This document shows, piece by piece, positions 43,678-57,987 of a stretch of DNA of 64,000 nucleotides. Position 1 is the stretch's first letter. Each line of letters starts with the position of its first letter. The position numbers and the translations under genes are program-made. The stretch is from Yersinia enterocolitica (GTDB taxonomy: Bacteria; Pseudomonadota; Gammaproteobacteria; Enterobacterales; Enterobacteriaceae): contig NBTC02000002.1 in the NCBI GenBank assembly GCA_002082245.2, positions 3,286,001 through 3,350,000 of the forward strand. The letters run 5' to 3'. The notes beneath the pieces are model-generated. The model saw nothing but the letters and a program-made list of their open reading frames with translations. It did no database searches and had not been told where the DNA came from.

Positions 43678-43716
43678 AAAAAAAAGCCCAGAGGCAGCTT
43701 ACTGCCCTGGGCTTTT
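43678..43716 (-). terminator. gyrB terminator
   Basis: AAAAGCCCAG(A)GGCAG and CTGCC(C)TGGGCTTTT form a long stem (43682-43716) with a 4-base loop, 25 bp after the gyrB stop. On the minus strand it runs into at least eight T residues. Strong intrinsic terminator. Confidence 0.9.
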
Positions 43717-43740
43717 CTATCCGATCAATCGCTTATCGGA

Positions 43741-47260
<3,520 letters not shown>

Positions 47261-47345
47261 GCTGCAAATGTCTTCATTATTGAACATCAAACCATCAAGG
47301 GCGTTATCGCATTACCTCTGAAAGAGGGCGTAATTGTCGCAGACA

Positions 47346-47417
47346 GATTGGGTGCGGACAGCGCACAACCACCGGAGCGTACTTAATGTACGTGAGGATG
47401 GTGAGCACTGCCCAATC
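47346..47417. repeat. 72-bp imperfect hairpin between dnaN and recF
   Basis: GATTGGG (47346-47352) and CCCAATC (47411-47417) form the base of the stem. Inside, GCGGACAGCGCACAACCACC pairs imperfectly with the complement of GGTGAGCACTG, and GCGTAC-TTAAT-GTACG forms the apical hairpin. It could be a Yersinia palindromic repeat (YPAL-like), but I could not confirm the family. It may reduce read-through from dnaN into recF. Confidence 0.6.
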
Positions 47418-47449
47418 CCAAGCTGGCAAGTAAGATAGCCCGCTATAGT

Positions 47450-48550
47450 TCAAAGACGCATTGGCATGACAACATAGGCCGCAGCCTGACTAGCACCGTC
47501 TTCAATCTGCACACTGGAGACCGAATCGGTCAATAACAGGCGCACATCTTCGCATTTCAGTGCATTCAGCACATCAAGTACATAGCTGACGTTGAAACCG
47601 ATCTCCATTTCCGTTCCCTCGTAGCTAACATCGAGGATTTCTTCCGCCTCTTCCTGTTCAGGGTTATTGGCGGTGATTTTGAGCTGATTGTGACTGACAT
47701 AGAGCCGAACGCCGCGGAACTTCTCATTTGACAAAATTGCTGCACGGGCAAAAGCCTGTTTCAGCAAGTCACAACCCGCTTCTAGCGTTTTGTCAGGGTT
47801 CTTCGGCAATACCCGGCGATAATCAGGGAAACGGCCATCAACCAGCTTAGAGGTGAAAATAAAATCCCCCACATGCGCGCGGATGTTGTTGCTGCCGATT
47901 TGCAGGCGCAGTGGTGTATCACCCCCATCCAATAACCTGACCAGCTCCATCACACCTTTACGCGGCACGATCACCGAATGTGAAGGTAATGTCTGCCCGA
48001 TTGGCATGGAACATACCGCCAAACGGTGGCCATCGGTCGCCACAGTGCGCAGCTCTTCACCTTCAGTCTCAAACAGCATACCGTTCAAGTAATAGCGCAC
48101 ATCCTGATGAGCCATCGAGAACTGAGTGGACTCAATCAGACGTTTCAGTGTGGCTTGCGGTAAGGTGAACTCCACCTCACTCTGCCAATCATCCAGATTA
48201 GGGAAGTCCGCCGCGGGCAGGGTAGACAGCGAGAAGCGGCTACGGCCAGAGCGCACCAGTAGACGATCACCATCCAGCGCCACCGTGATTTCTGCCCCTT
48301 CTGGCAAACCGCGCCAGATATCAAAAAACTTCCGGGCCGGTACGGTGGTTGCTCCCTGGGTATGGGGATTAGACAGCGCCACGCGCGCGACCATCTCCAT
48401 TTCCAGATCGGTCCCCGTCAGCAACAAAGAGCCTTCGGTCACTTGCAACAACAAGTTACCTAAAATTGGCAACGTAGGACGTCCACCCAGCGGGCTACTG
48501 ACCTGTTGCAGCGGTTTTAGCAGATGCTCACGTTCAATGATAAATTTCAT
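47450..48550 (-). CDS. dnaN: DNA polymerase III sliding clamp (beta subunit)
   Basis: The 366-residue beta clamp, same length as E. coli. It forms a ring dimer that tethers polymerases and other replication proteins to DNA. It begins MKFIIEREHLLKPLQQVSSP, and it ends in YVVMPMRL, the strands that form the protein-binding cleft. Three beta-clamp repeats are evident from length and conservation. It lies 4 bp after dnaA and is expected to share the dnaA promoter. Confidence 0.98.
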   Translation of the reverse strand: MKFIIEREHLLKPLQQVSSPLGGRPTLPILGNLLLQVTEGSLLLTGTDLEMEMVARVALSNPHTQGATTVPARKFFDIWRGLPEGAEITVALDGDRLLVRSGRSRFSLSTLPAADFPNLDDWQSEVEFTLPQATLKRLIESTQFSMAHQDVRYYLNGMLFETEGEELRTVATDGHRLAVCSMPIGQTLPSHSVIVPRKGVMELVRLLDGGDTPLRLQIGSNNIRAHVGDFIFTSKLVDGRFPDYRRVLPKNPDKTLEAGCDLLKQAFARAAILSNEKFRGVRLYVSHNQLKITANNPEQEEAEEILDVSYEGTEMEIGFNVSYVLDVLNALKCEDVRLLLTDSVSSVQIEDGASQAAAYVVMPMRL

Positions 48551-48554
48551 AGCG

Positions 48555-49943
48555 CTAGGAGGATAATGTTCTGATTAAGTTAGAGAAATCTTCTTTGATG
48601 TCGTGGCTTTCTTCACGCAATTGCTCAATCTTGCGGCAAGCATGCAACACCGTGGTATGGTCGCGGCCACCAAACGCATCGCCGATTTCAGGCAGGCTGT
48701 GGTTGGTTAACTCTTTTGCCAGCGCCATCGCCATTTGGCGCGGGCGGGCCACCGAACGAGAACGCCGTTTGGAGAGCAGGTCAGCGACCTTAATTTTATA
48801 ATATTCTGCGACAGTCTTTTGAATATTATCGATGGTAACCAGCTTTTCCTGCAATGCCAGCAAGTCACGCAGAGCTTCGCGCACGAAATCAATGGTGATT
48901 GCCCGACCGGTAAAGTTGGCATTAGCTATCACACGGTTCAATGCCCCTTCCAGCTCACGCACATTGGAACGCAGACGCTTGGCAATAAAGAACGCAACCT
49001 CACCGGGCAAGCGAATATCATTTTCATCCGCTTTCTTCATCAGGATCGCGACTCGGGTTTCTAGTTCCGGCGGCTCAATGGCAACCGTTAAACCCCAGCC
49101 AAAACGCGATTTCAAACGATCTTCGACGCCATTGATCTCTTTTGGATAGCGATCTGAGGTCAAAATGATCTGCTGATTACCTTCCAACAAGGCATTAAAG
49201 GTGTGGAAAAACTCTTCCTGGGAACGCTCTTTATTGGCAAAGAACTGAATATCATCGATTAATAATGCATCAACGGAACGATAATAGCGTTTAAATTCTT
49301 CTATCGCGTTGTTCTGCAAGGCCTTAACCATGTCCTGCACAAAACGCTCCGAATGCATGTAAACCACTTTGGCATTGGCTTTACGCGCCATGATGCCATT
49401 CCCTACTGCATGTAACAGGTGAGTCTTACCCAAACCTGTACCGCCATAGAGGAATAACGGGTTATATGCGCCACCCGGATTATCAGCAACCTGACGTGCC
49501 GCAGCACGAGCCAGTTGGTTGGATTTACCTTCAACGAAGTTATCAAATGTGTGCTTCGGGTTCACATTCGAACGGTAAGAATGTTCAGGTTGAGCGGGCG
49601 AACTGTCCCAACTCGGGCGTACAGGGGCGCTGCGGGTAACCGGAGCGACAGGTGCACTAACACTGGCGGTTACTGGATGGCTGTGTGTTCTTACCGCCGG
49701 TTTACTCCCTACTTCAAAACGCAGTAAAGGAACCTCGGAACCACAAAAGTCATTAAGTAAGCCATTGATATTGTTTAAGTACTTATCACGGACCCAGTCC
49801 AGTACAAAACGATTAGGGGCGTAAAGCGCCAGAGTATTGTCACTCAGTTCCGCCTGTAGGGGGCGTATCCACATACTAAATTCTGTGGCAGGTAACTCAT
49901 CCTGCAATCGGGCAAGACACTGCTGCCAAAGCGAAAGTGACAC
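48555..49943 (-). CDS. dnaA: Chromosomal replication initiator DnaA
   Basis: A 462-residue AAA+ initiator that binds DnaA boxes, melts oriC and recruits DnaB. Domain I (residues 1-85, [20 protein letters not shown]), a variable Pro/Ser/Val-rich domain II (about 86-130), AAA+ domain III (Walker [18 protein letters not shown], Walker [13 protein letters not shown]), and DNA-binding domain IV ([36 protein letters not shown]). The start is the GTG at 49943, as in E. coli (VSLSLWQQ), with GGAGTCC upstream. It is also an autoregulator; a DnaA box lies in its promoter region. Confidence 0.98.
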   Translation of the reverse strand: MSLSLWQQCLARLQDELPATEFSMWIRPLQAELSDNTLALYAPNRFVLDWVRDKYLNNINGLLNDFCGSEVPLLRFEVGSKPAVRTHSHPVTASVSAPVAPVTRSAPVRPSWDSSPAQPEHSYRSNVNPKHTFDNFVEGKSNQLARAAARQVADNPGGAYNPLFLYGGTGLGKTHLLHAVGNGIMARKANAKVVYMHSERFVQDMVKALQNNAIEEFKRYYRSVDALLIDDIQFFANKERSQEEFFHTFNALLEGNQQIILTSDRYPKEINGVEDRLKSRFGWGLTVAIEPPELETRVAILMKKADENDIRLPGEVAFFIAKRLRSNVRELEGALNRVIANANFTGRAITIDFVREALRDLLALQEKLVTIDNIQKTVAEYYKIKVADLLSKRRSRSVARPRQMAMALAKELTNHSLPEIGDAFGGRDHTTVLHACRKIEQLREESHDIKEDFSNLIRTLSS

Positions 49944-50089
49944 GGCGGACTCCACTCGAACAAGATCAATAAAAGAAAGAAATCAGGATTTTTTGTAACT
50001 CATCGTTTTTGACACACGCCAATATGGCCTGTAGCAAGCCAAAGTGACATGCGAACCGTTTTTCGGTTGTTTTTACGACTAACATCCCC

Positions 50090-50360
50090 CTACGATCCCG
50101 GAGTAGTGATCCAGAGTAGCGGATGCGATCGGAATGGCGGATCATAGCGCAAAAGGAGCAATAGATCCTCCCCTTCCTCACAGATTAGATCCTTTTTATC
50201 CACAGGACATAACTTCTGTTAGGAGTGTAACCCAGTGCACAGCTTTTCGTGTCCCTCATCAGCAATGATCGCAAAATATTTCAGAATATACTGGTATCAC
50301 CTTCCCCTTTTCTAACAACTGATCCTCATTAATCCACAAAGGATCTCACGGCGATCCTTG
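50090..50360. promoter_or_regulatory. dnaA control region: DnaA box and GATC cluster
   Basis: A perfect DnaA box TTATCCACA is at 50196-50204, with a related AATCCACA near 50332. About ten GATC sites fall between 50090 and 50355, far denser than chance, making it a probable SeqA-binding region. This fits autoregulation and methylation control of dnaA. It lacks the multiple DnaA boxes and the AT-rich unwinding element of an origin, so it is not called oriC. Confidence 0.7.
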
Positions 50361-50513
50361 CGATTTGTCTGGGAGTCCGTATAATCCTCAGCCCTACGTG
50401 TGATGCCTGTGTTCTTGATGGCTTTGGCCAAAAAGAAACCAGCGGTGAACACGGGCAGGCTCTTGGTAAACTCCCGATACAGAAAACTTCTGTGCGGGCG
50501 GGCGCAATGTCAA

Positions 50514-50542
50514 TTGACTCAGGACTGTACAATTATTACAAT
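50514..50542 (+). promoter_or_regulatory. rpmH promoter
   Basis: -35 TTGACT (50514-50519), 17-base spacer, -10 TACAAT (50537-50542). Optimal spacing and near-consensus hexamers suggest a strong sigma-70 promoter. The start site would be near 50549, about 100 bases before the rpmH ATG. Confidence 0.7.
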
Positions 50543-50634
50543 CCCGCTTCTTTATATGTTGCGATTGAGGCGTCGGTGTCTTCACTCCGAGCAGCCAAAC
50601 GCGTTTACTGAATCAGTAATTATTTTAAGTTTAG

Positions 50635-50787
<153 letters not shown>

Positions 50788-50805
50788 TAAAAGCTAACCA
50801 TCTCA

Positions 50806-51165
50806 GTGGTTAAGCTAGCATTTCCTAGGGAGTTACGTTTGTTAACTCCCAGTCATTTCACTTTTGTCTTCCAGCAGCCACAACGGGCTGGCACGCCGCA
50901 AATCACCATCCTCGGCCGCCTGAACGAGCTGGGGCATCCCCGCATCGGTCTTACCGTCGCCAAAAAACATGTCAAACGTGCTCACGAACGTAACCGGATA
51001 AAGCGCCTCACACGCGAAAGCTTCCGTTTGCATCAGCATACGTTACCGTCTATGGATTTTGTCGTTTTGGTGAAAAAGGGTGTGGCTGACCTCGATAACC
51101 GTGCGTTGACGGAAGCTTTGGAAAAATTATGGCGTCGCCACTGTCGCCAGGCTCCCGCATCCTGA
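50806..51165 (+). CDS. rnpA: RNase P protein component
   Basis: A 119-residue basic protein that binds the RnpB RNA and helps mature tRNA 5' ends. It starts with GTG ([15 protein letters not shown]), the known enterobacterial start. The RNR motif is in [15 protein letters not shown] (residues 63-77), and the ALxxAL-type C-terminus is [11 protein letters not shown]. It overlaps yidD by 37 bp in a different frame. Confidence 0.97.
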   Translation: MVKLAFPRELRLLTPSHFTFVFQQPQRAGTPQITILGRLNELGHPRIGLTVAKKHVKRAHERNRIKRLTRESFRLHQHTLPSMDFVVLVKKGVADLDNRALTEALEKLWRRHCRQAPAS

Positions 51166-51386
51166 TCGGGCTAATCAGGGGCTATCAGCTCGTGATTAGT
51201 CCGCTGCTGGGGCCGCGTTGTCGTTTCCATCCGACATGCTCTCATTACGGAATTGAGGCATTGCGCCGGTTTGGGATGATAAAAGGCAGTTGGTTAACAC
51301 TGAAACGCGTATTAAAATGCCACCCTTTGAACCCAGGTGGCGATGATCCCGTGCCGCCGAAACCCGACGATAACAGAGAACACTAA
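51129..51386 (+). CDS. yidD: Membrane protein insertion efficiency factor YidD
   Basis: An 85-residue inner-membrane-associated protein that aids YidC-dependent insertion. It has an amphipathic N-terminal helix ([18 protein letters not shown]) and the conserved [15 protein letters not shown] motif with two Cys, plus [16 protein letters not shown] near the end. Overlap with rnpA (37 bp) and a 2-bp gap to yidC match the E. coli layout. Confidence 0.95.
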   Translation: MASPLSPGSRILIGLIRGYQLVISPLLGPRCRFHPTCSHYGIEALRRFGMIKGSWLTLKRVLKCHPLNPGGDDPVPPKPDDNREH

Positions 51387-51388
51387 CG

Positions 51389-53035
51389 ATGGATTCGCAA
51401 CGCAATCTTCTACTCATCGCTCTGCTGTTCGTGTCTTTCATGATCTGGCAAGCCTGGCAAGTGGACAACAGTCCACAACCAGCCGCTCAGACCACGCAAC
51501 AGACTGCGAATACTGCTACCGGTGATAAAGCAAGCCAGGCTGTGCCCGGCAGTGGTCAGGGTCAACTGATTACTGTAAAAACTGATGTGCTGTCTCTGAC
51601 CATTAATACCCGTGGTGGTGACATCGAGCAGGCTAACCTGCTGGCTTACCCGGATGCTCTGGGTTCAGATAAAACTTTCGAATTACTGGAAACCACTCCA
51701 GCTTTCGTCTATCAGGCGCAAAGCGGTCTGACAGGCAAAAGCGGCCCGGATAATCCAGCTAACGGTGAGCGCCCACTGTTTGAAGCGCCTCAAACCAGCT
51801 TTGTATTGGCTGACGGTCAGGATGAACTGCGTATTCCATTGACCTTTACCGGCAAAGATGGCTCCGTTTTCACCAAGACTTTTGTGCTAAAACGTAACGA
51901 TTACGCCATTGGCGTGGATTATCACGTTAAAAACGCCTCTGCTGCCCCGCTGGAGCTGACGCTGTTTGGTCAGTTGAAGCAAAGCATCAATTTGCCTAAA
52001 CACCGTGATACCGGCAGCAATAACTTTGCGCTGCACACCTATCGTGGCGCGGCTTACTCTTCTGATGACACTAAATATAAAAAATACAGCTTTAGTGATA
52101 TCGAAGACAAAAATATGGACATCACCACCAAAGGTGGCTGGGTAGCCATGTTGCAACAGTATTTTGCAACCGCCTGGATCCCGGCAGCTAATGAAACCAA
52201 CACTTTCTACTCTTCTGATTTGGGTAATGGTCTGGCGGCTATCGGCTTTAAAGGTGCGCCAGTTATTATTCAACCGGGTGAGCAGAAACAGCTGGGTGCT
52301 ACCTTATGGGTTGGCCCAGAAATTCAGGACAAAATGGCGGCCATTGCGCCACATCTGGACCTGACTGTTGATTATGGTTGGTTATGGTTTATTTCTCAGC
52401 CACTGTTCAAACTGTTGAAATTCATTCACAGCTTTGTCGGTAACTGGGGCTTCTCCATCATCGTGATTACCTTTATCGTGCGCGGTATCATGTACCCGCT
52501 GACAAAAGCGCAATACACCTCGATGGCGAAAATGCGTTTGCTACAGCCTAAACTGGCTGCCATGCGTGAGCGTATCGGTGACGATAAGCAGCGTATGAGT
52601 CAGGAGATGATGGCGCTGTACAAAGCTGAGAAGGTTAACCCGCTGGGTGGCTGCTTACCGCTGGTCATTCAGATGCCAATCTTCCTGGCGTTGTACTACA
52701 TGTTGATGAGTTCCGTTGAGTTGCGTCATGCGCCGTTCATCCTGTGGATTCATGACCTGTCAGCACAAGACCCGTACTACATTCTGCCGATTCTGATGGG
52801 TATCACCATGTACTTCATTCAGAAGATGTCACCAACTACCGTGACGGACCCAATGCAGCAGAAGATAATGACCTTTATGCCAGTTATCTTCACTGTGTTC
52901 TTCCTGTGGTTCCCGGCTGGTCTGGTACTGTACTATATCGTCAGTAACCTGGTGACCATCCTGCAACAGCAGTTGATTTATCGTGGTCTGGAAAAACGTG
53001 GTTTACATAGCCGCGATAAGAAGAAACAGTCTTAA
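51389..53035 (+). CDS. yidC: Membrane protein insertase YidC
   Basis: A 548-residue insertase (E. coli 548). TM1 is residues 5-22 ([17 protein letters not shown]). A large periplasmic beta-supersandwich domain covers about 60-340. The five-helix core follows, with the hydrophilic-groove arginine in [19 protein letters not shown]. It inserts membrane proteins alone or with SecYEG. The C-terminus is basic ([13 protein letters not shown]), as expected for ribosome contact. Confidence 0.98.
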   Translation: MDSQRNLLLIALLFVSFMIWQAWQVDNSPQPAAQTTQQTANTATGDKASQAVPGSGQGQLITVKTDVLSLTINTRGGDIEQANLLAYPDALGSDKTFELLETTPAFVYQAQSGLTGKSGPDNPANGERPLFEAPQTSFVLADGQDELRIPLTFTGKDGSVFTKTFVLKRNDYAIGVDYHVKNASAAPLELTLFGQLKQSINLPKHRDTGSNNFALHTYRGAAYSSDDTKYKKYSFSDIEDKNMDITTKGGWVAMLQQYFATAWIPAANETNTFYSSDLGNGLAAIGFKGAPVIIQPGEQKQLGATLWVGPEIQDKMAAIAPHLDLTVDYGWLWFISQPLFKLLKFIHSFVGNWGFSIIVITFIVRGIMYPLTKAQYTSMAKMRLLQPKLAAMRERIGDDKQRMSQEMMALYKAEKVNPLGGCLPLVIQMPIFLALYYMLMSSVELRHAPFILWIHDLSAQDPYYILPILMGITMYFIQKMSPTTVTDPMQQKIMTFMPVIFTVFFLWFPAGLVLYYIVSNLVTILQQQLIYRGLEKRGLHSRDKKKQS

Positions 53036-53046
53036 CATGATAGATA

Positions 53047-53078
53047 CCCCAGTCACTGGCATACGTCAGTAACTGGGG
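53047..53078 (+). terminator. Hairpin after yidC
   Basis: CCCCAGTCACTG pairs with CAGTAACTGGGG with one mismatch and an 8-base loop, 12 bp past the yidC stop. No T-tract follows, so partial termination before mnmE is plausible. Confidence 0.55.
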
Positions 53079-53175
53079 GAGAGCAGCTAACAAACGCTGC
53101 GACTGCAATTAAGAAGGGTATATGAGGCGGTCATAGCTATATGACCGCCTTATTCTTTTAAAGAGAGAAATAACC

Positions 53176-54540
53176 ATGAGCACCACTGATACTATCGTGG
53201 CACAAGCAACCCCGCCAGGCCGTGGTGGTGTTGGTATTTTACGTGTTTCAGGTCGTGCTGCCGCAGACGTGGCGCAGGCGGTTTTGGGCAAATTGCCCAA
53301 GCCTCGCTATGCCGATTATCTGCCGTTTAAAGATACTGATGGCAGTACATTAGACCAAGGTATCGCTCTCTACTTCCCCGGCCCCAATTCCTTTACTGGC
53401 GAGGACGTGCTGGAACTGCAAGGTCACGGTGGTCCGGTTATACTGGATTTACTGTTAAAACGCATTCTGGCGCTGCCAGGGCTGCGCATTGCCCGTCCGG
53501 GTGAGTTTTCTGAACGCGCGTTTTTAAACGACAAGCTGGATTTGGCTCAAGCAGAAGCGATTGCCGACCTGATTGATGCCAGCTCGGAGCAAGCCGCCCG
53601 CTCAGCAGTAAATTCATTGCAGGGTGCATTTTCAGTTAAAATCCATCAATTGGTGGAAGCACTTACTCACTTGCGAATCTACGTCGAAGCTGCCATTGAC
53701 TTCCCAGATGAGGAAATTGACTTCCTTTCTGATGGCAAGATTGAAGGCCAGTTGAACGGTGTGATGGCCGATCTTGAGCAGGTGCGCACTGAAGCACGGC
53801 AAGGCAGCTTGTTGCGTGAAGGGATGAAAGTGGTCATTGCCGGCCGCCCAAATGCCGGTAAATCAAGCCTGCTCAATGCGTTAGCGGGCCGTGAAGCTGC
53901 AATCGTAACCGATATCGCAGGCACAACTCGTGATGTTTTACGGGAACATATTCATATCGATGGGATGCCATTGCATATCATCGATACTGCTGGCTTACGT
54001 GAAGCCAGTGACGAAGTTGAGCGCATTGGCATCGAACGGGCGTGGAATGAGATAGAACAAGCAGATCGCGTACTGTTTATGGTTGATGGTACGACGACTG
54101 ATGCCACCGAACCGGCCGCTATCTGGCCTGAGTTTATGGCCCGCCTACCATCGACTCTGCCCATCACCGTGGTGCGCAATAAAGCGGATGTCACAGGTGA
54201 ATCGCTGGGGTTAACCGAAGTGAATGGTCACTCACTTATTCGCTTATCGGCCCGTACCGGCGAAGGTATTGACCTGCTGCGTAGCCATCTTAAGCAGAGT
54301 ATGGGCTTTACCAGTAACACCGAAGGTGGCTTCCTGGCTCGCCGACGCCATTTGCAAGCGTTGGAAGCCGCTGCCCAGCATTTGGTGCAAGGCCACGAAC
54401 AGTTAGTAAGCGCTTACGCCGGTGAGTTATTGGCGGAAGAGCTACGTTTAGCACAACAGTCATTGAGTGAAATTACCGGCGAATTCAGCTCAGATGACTT
54501 ACTGGGGCGCATTTTCTCCAGTTTTTGTATCGGAAAATGA
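53176..54540 (+). CDS. mnmE: tRNA modification GTPase MnmE
   Basis: A 454-residue GTPase (E. coli TrmE 454) that with MnmG installs the carboxymethylaminomethyl group on uridine 34 of certain tRNAs. N-terminal tetrahydrofolate-binding domain (residues 1-118), helical domain, inserted G domain with G1 [15 protein letters not shown]2/G3 DIAGTTRD and DTAGLR, G4 NKAD, and the C-terminal CxGK motif (FCIGK). It follows yidC as in most enterobacteria. In E. coli tnaCAB lies downstream; here fabV does. Confidence 0.97.
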   Translation: MSTTDTIVAQATPPGRGGVGILRVSGRAAADVAQAVLGKLPKPRYADYLPFKDTDGSTLDQGIALYFPGPNSFTGEDVLELQGHGGPVILDLLLKRILALPGLRIARPGEFSERAFLNDKLDLAQAEAIADLIDASSEQAARSAVNSLQGAFSVKIHQLVEALTHLRIYVEAAIDFPDEEIDFLSDGKIEGQLNGVMADLEQVRTEARQGSLLREGMKVVIAGRPNAGKSSLLNALAGREAAIVTDIAGTTRDVLREHIHIDGMPLHIIDTAGLREASDEVERIGIERAWNEIEQADRVLFMVDGTTTDATEPAAIWPEFMARLPSTLPITVVRNKADVTGESLGLTEVNGHSLIRLSARTGEGIDLLRSHLKQSMGFTSNTEGGFLARRRHLQALEAAAQHLVQGHEQLVSAYAGELLAEELRLAQQSLSEITGEFSSDDLLGRIFSSFCIGK

Positions 54541-54563
54541 GTGTGATGTTATAGAGCTGGAGC

Positions 54564-54588
54564 AGATTATCGCTAATTTTGATAATCT
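54564..54588 (+). terminator. Hairpin between mnmE and fabV
   Basis: AGATTATC/GATAATCT perfect 8-bp inverted repeat with a 9-base loop, 24 bp after the mnmE stop. AT-rich and without a T-tract, so weak. Confidence 0.4.
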
Positions 54589-54667
54589 GACTCTATGAGT
54601 CCGAACTGTTAGAGTCTCGACCGACGGTAGCTCGAACACTTAACTTTATTCATAAACTGAGGTATCC

Positions 54668-55867
54668 ATGATTATAAAACCACGTGTACGCGGCTTTATC
54701 TGTGTGACTGCTCACCCGGCGGGCTGTGAAGCTAACGTCAAAAAGCAAATCGACTATGTCACAGCAGAAGGCCCAATTGCTAACGGCCCAAAACGAGTAT
54801 TAGTGATTGGTGCGTCAACTGGATACGGGCTGGCAGCTCGAATCACAGCAGCATTTGGTTGTGGTGCCGATACGCTGGGTATTTTCTTTGAACGCCCAGG
54901 AGAAGAAGGTAAACCGGCGACCTCCGGCTGGTACAACAGCGCAGCTTTCCACAAGTTTGCTGAGCAGAAAGGCCTGTATGCGAAAAGCATCAATGGCGAT
55001 GCTTTCTCCGATGAGATCAAACGACTGACCATCGAGGCTATTAAGCAAGATCTGGGTCAGGTTGATCAGGTTATCTATAGCCTGGCCTCGCCGCGCCGCA
55101 CTCATCCAAAAACCGGCGAAGTGTTTAACTCCACACTGAAGCCAATCGGCCATGAAGTTAAATTCCGTGGCCTGGATACCGATAAAGAAGTTATCAAAGA
55201 AGTTGTGCTGCAACCCGCAACTCAAACCGAGATAGACAACACGGTAGCAGTGATGGGTGGCGAAGACTGGCAGATGTGGATTGATGCACTACTGGAAGCT
55301 GGCGTGCTGGCTGAAGGGGCACAAACTACCGCCTTTACTTATCTGGGTGAAAAAATCACTCATGATATCTATTGGAACGGTTCTATTGGCGCAGCCAAAA
55401 AGGATCTGGACCAAAAAGTTCTGACTATCCGCGATAGCTTAGCTGCCCATGGCGGCGGTGATGCCCGGGTATCCGTGTTGAAAGCGGTAGTGACTCAGGC
55501 AAGTTCCGCTATCCCAATGATGCCACTGTATTTGTCATTACTATTCAAGGTGATGAAAGAAAAAGGCACTCATGAAGGCTGCATCGAGCAAGTTTATTCG
55601 CTGTATAAAGACAGCTTGTGTGGTGAGGCACCGCATCTAGACGCCGATGGCCGTTTGCGTGCTGACTACAAAGAACTGGCACCAGAAATTCAAAACCAGG
55701 TACAAGCGTTGTGGGATCAAGTCACCAATGACAATATCTACCAATTGACCGACTTTACCGGTTATAAGACTGAGTTCTTAAACCTGTTTGGGTTTGCCGT
55801 CGACGGTGTGGATTATGACGCTGACGTAAATCCTGATGTAAAAATCCCTAATCTGATTCAGGGCTAA
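54668..55867 (+). CDS. fabV: Enoyl-ACP reductase FabV (NADH)
   Basis: A 399-residue trans-2-enoyl reductase of the FabV class, which reduces enoyl-ACP/CoA in the last step of fatty-acid elongation and is largely insensitive to triclosan. The N-terminal signature is [20 protein letters not shown]. The NADH-binding region is [17 protein letters not shown]. The catalytic Tyr-x8-Lys is in [12 protein letters not shown]. pestis FabV structure is known. Whether a fabI gene also exists cannot be told from this window. Confidence 0.96.
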   Translation: MIIKPRVRGFICVTAHPAGCEANVKKQIDYVTAEGPIANGPKRVLVIGASTGYGLAARITAAFGCGADTLGIFFERPGEEGKPATSGWYNSAAFHKFAEQKGLYAKSINGDAFSDEIKRLTIEAIKQDLGQVDQVIYSLASPRRTHPKTGEVFNSTLKPIGHEVKFRGLDTDKEVIKEVVLQPATQTEIDNTVAVMGGEDWQMWIDALLEAGVLAEGAQTTAFTYLGEKITHDIYWNGSIGAAKKDLDQKVLTIRDSLAAHGGGDARVSVLKAVVTQASSAIPMMPLYLSLLFKVMKEKGTHEGCIEQVYSLYKDSLCGEAPHLDADGRLRADYKELAPEIQNQVQALWDQVTNDNIYQLTDFTGYKTEFLNLFGFAVDGVDYDADVNPDVKIPNLIQG

Positions 55868-55886
55868 ACCCCGGTTATAGCGATAG

Positions 55887-55917
55887 AACCCGCTGCGCAA
55901 TTTGTACGCAGCGGGTT
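55887..55917 (+). terminator. fabV terminator
   Basis: AACCCGCTGCG/CGCAGCGGGTT perfect 11-bp stem with a 9-base loop, 19 bp past the stop. Tail GATAATCCGCCTTTC is weakly T-rich. The rest of the gap to 56136 is AT-rich with no MetJ box detected. Confidence 0.75.
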
Positions 55918-56136
55918 GATAATCCGCCTTTCGTCCCAATCGCCTAATAAAAAACACTAAATCCATTATCTCTATTATAGATAAGCTAAGATCATTTTCT
56001 TCGTTTACGCTTCATCCCCGCAATGTTTGAATGATTTCATTCTTAGTTATCCCGCTTTTAGCTAAAAGAATAACCGGCAACATAATAAATAAAGCCTCTG
56101 GTAGAGACTAAATTAACACTATTCCACAGGGAAATT

Positions 56137-56958
56137 ATGATGAGAATACCTTCACTGACGATACCTTTATTTAGTTTAATTATTGTTACTTCACTAAATG
56201 CCCATAGTGAAGAAAATAAAGTTATCAAATTGGGATTTAATCCTGGCCCTTATAAAGAACAATTTGAAAAAGGTGTAGCCCCTTATCTGATCAACAAAGG
56301 CTATCGCATCGAATATAAAGATTTTAATGATGGCATCCAGGTTAATAATGCCGTTAGCACTGGCGAGATTGATGGCAATATCATGCAACACCCTATTTAT
56401 CTGCAAGCGATAAATGAGCGTCTGCGGATTGATAATACCGGTATTGTTCAGGTCCCAACGCCACCGATGGGACTGTATTCTGATAAATATCAGCAAAGCC
56501 AAAAAGACCAAAAACCCAAAGAAGGTACTTTGATTTCAGTCCCTAACCAGCCCTCAAATGAGTACCGCGCAGCACTGTTGTTGCAATCTATCGGCTGGAT
56601 AAAGCTAAAGGAAAAAATTGATCCAGCGACCTTCTCGCAAAAAGACATAGCAGAAAATCCGTACCATCTGGTGATCAAAGAAATGGATAATGCCCAGCAA
56701 GTCAGAGCATTACCCGATGTCGACTTTGGTGCTATTCAGGGTAATTTTGCTGTATCTAACGGTATAAAACTCAGCTCAGCACTGCAACTTGAAAAACCAA
56801 CCACACAGTTTGTGAATGTGGTAACTGTCGCCGGTAAAAATAAAGATGCAGAATTTGCCAAGGATATTATTGCGGGATACCACTCGGCGGAGTTCAAAAA
56901 ATACATTCTAGGAAATGAGAAATACACCGGTTATATGCTGCCTGATTATCTTAAGTAA
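56137..56958 (+). CDS. MetQ/NlpA-family ABC substrate-binding protein, non-lipoprotein
   Basis: A 273-residue periplasmic binding protein of the NlpA/MetQ family. The signal peptide is MMRIPSLTIPLFSLIIVTSL with likely cleavage after NAHS near residue 24. There is no cysteine near the cleavage site, so it is not a lipoprotein, unlike E. coli MetQ. Family motifs: KLGFNPGPYKEQFEKGVAPY at the mature N-terminus, NIMQHPIYLQAINER, and VPNQPSNEYRAALLL. It is first in an operon with an ATPase and a permease. Methionine or a related amino acid is the family substrate; the actual ligand is inferred. Confidence 0.85.
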   Translation: MMRIPSLTIPLFSLIIVTSLNAHSEENKVIKLGFNPGPYKEQFEKGVAPYLINKGYRIEYKDFNDGIQVNNAVSTGEIDGNIMQHPIYLQAINERLRIDNTGIVQVPTPPMGLYSDKYQQSQKDQKPKEGTLISVPNQPSNEYRAALLLQSIGWIKLKEKIDPATFSQKDIAENPYHLVIKEMDNAQQVRALPDVDFGAIQGNFAVSNGIKLSSALQLEKPTTQFVNVVTVAGKNKDAEFAKDIIAGYHSAEFKKYILGNEKYTGYMLPDYLK

Positions 56959-56970
56959 TGGAATAATCTG

Positions 56971-57987
56971 ATGATTGAACTTCAGCATATTTCTAAAACC
57001 TTTGAACGTAAAGGTGTAAAGCTACAAGCGCTTAATAATGTTAGTTTAACCATCGAAGATGGCGATATATTTGGCATTATCGGTTATAGCGGTGCAGGGA
57101 AAAGCACCTTATTACGAATGGTAAACTCATTGGAAAGTCCAACATCCGGTGATGTGATTATTGATGGTAATAATCTACATGATTTTAGTCATGAGCAACT
57201 CAGGCTACTTAAAAAAAACATCGGAATGATATTCCAGAATTTTAACTTACTGGAGTCAAAAACTGTTTTTAAGAATGTAGCTATGCCGCTCATCTTATTA
57301 GGTAAAAATAAAAAATTCATTCAGGAGCGCGTCGCTGAATTGCTGGATTTTGTTGGGTTAGGTGATAAGAGCCATAGTTTTCCTAATGAATTATCGGGGG
57401 GGCAGAAGCAGCGGGTAGGTATTGCTCGTGCTCTGGCAACCAATCCATCAATTCTGCTGTGTGATGAGGCCACATCGTCACTGGATCCACAAACTACCGC
57501 CCAGATTTTATTATTACTGAAGAAAATTAATCAGCAATACAATATTACAGTGTTGCTGATTACCCATGAAATGTCCGTCATTCAAAAAATCTGTAATAAG
57601 GTCGCGGTTATGGAAAACGGCCAAATAATTGAGCAGGGTTCGGTATTAACGGTTTTTGGCCACCCCACTCACCCCACAACCCTTAATTTCGTCCGCACCG
57701 TGATCAAGGACAGCCTGCCCGATAGTGTGAGAAAACTGTTAGATAGCAGTCATGCTGGCCGCCAATTTCGTTTAGCATTTATGGGGGCGATTGCGACGCA
57801 ACCGGTGATAAATCAACTTATCAGGCAATATGATGTGGGCGTGAATATTCTATTTGCCAACATGTCGGAGATACAAGACACCACATTGTGTCATATGGTG
57901 CTGCTGTTAAGCGGTGACAACAACCTCATTGATAGTGCCGTCACGCACCTGGCTGGAACAGGAATTGATATACAGGAAATACATTAA
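56971..57987 (+). CDS. MetN-like ABC transporter ATPase with NIL domain
   Basis: A 338-residue ATPase. Walker A GYSGAGKST (residues 38-46), Q-loop in IGMIFQNFNLL, signature LSGGQKQRVGIARAL, Walker B LLCDEATSSLD, and H-loop LLITHEM. The C-terminal about 75 residues are a NIL domain (FRLAFMGAIATQPVINQLI) as in MetN, which binds methionine to inhibit transport. It lies 12 bp after the binding-protein gene and overlaps the permease gene by 1 bp (TAATG). Confidence 0.9.
   Translation: MIELQHISKTFERKGVKLQALNNVSLTIEDGDIFGIIGYSGAGKSTLLRMVNSLESPTSGDVIIDGNNLHDFSHEQLRLLKKNIGMIFQNFNLLESKTVFKNVAMPLILLGKNKKFIQERVAELLDFVGLGDKSHSFPNELSGGQKQRVGIARALATNPSILLCDEATSSLDPQTTAQILLLLKKINQQYNITVLLITHEMSVIQKICNKVAVMENGQIIEQGSVLTVFGHPTHPTTLNFVRTVIKDSLPDSVRKLLDSSHAGRQFRLAFMGAIATQPVINQLIRQYDVGVNILFANMSEIQDTTLCHMVLLLSGDNNLIDSAVTHLAGTGIDIQEIH

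Noticed and set aside
50090..50360. Possible origin of replication near dnaA
   Set aside because: Only one perfect DnaA box is present and there is no AT-rich 13-mer array. In enterobacteria oriC is at mnmG-mioC, so the site is treated as the dnaA control region.
56040..56136. MetJ boxes upstream of the metQ-like gene
   Set aside because: No pair of AGACGTCT-like octamers could be found. The nearest, TAGAGACT, is single and poor.
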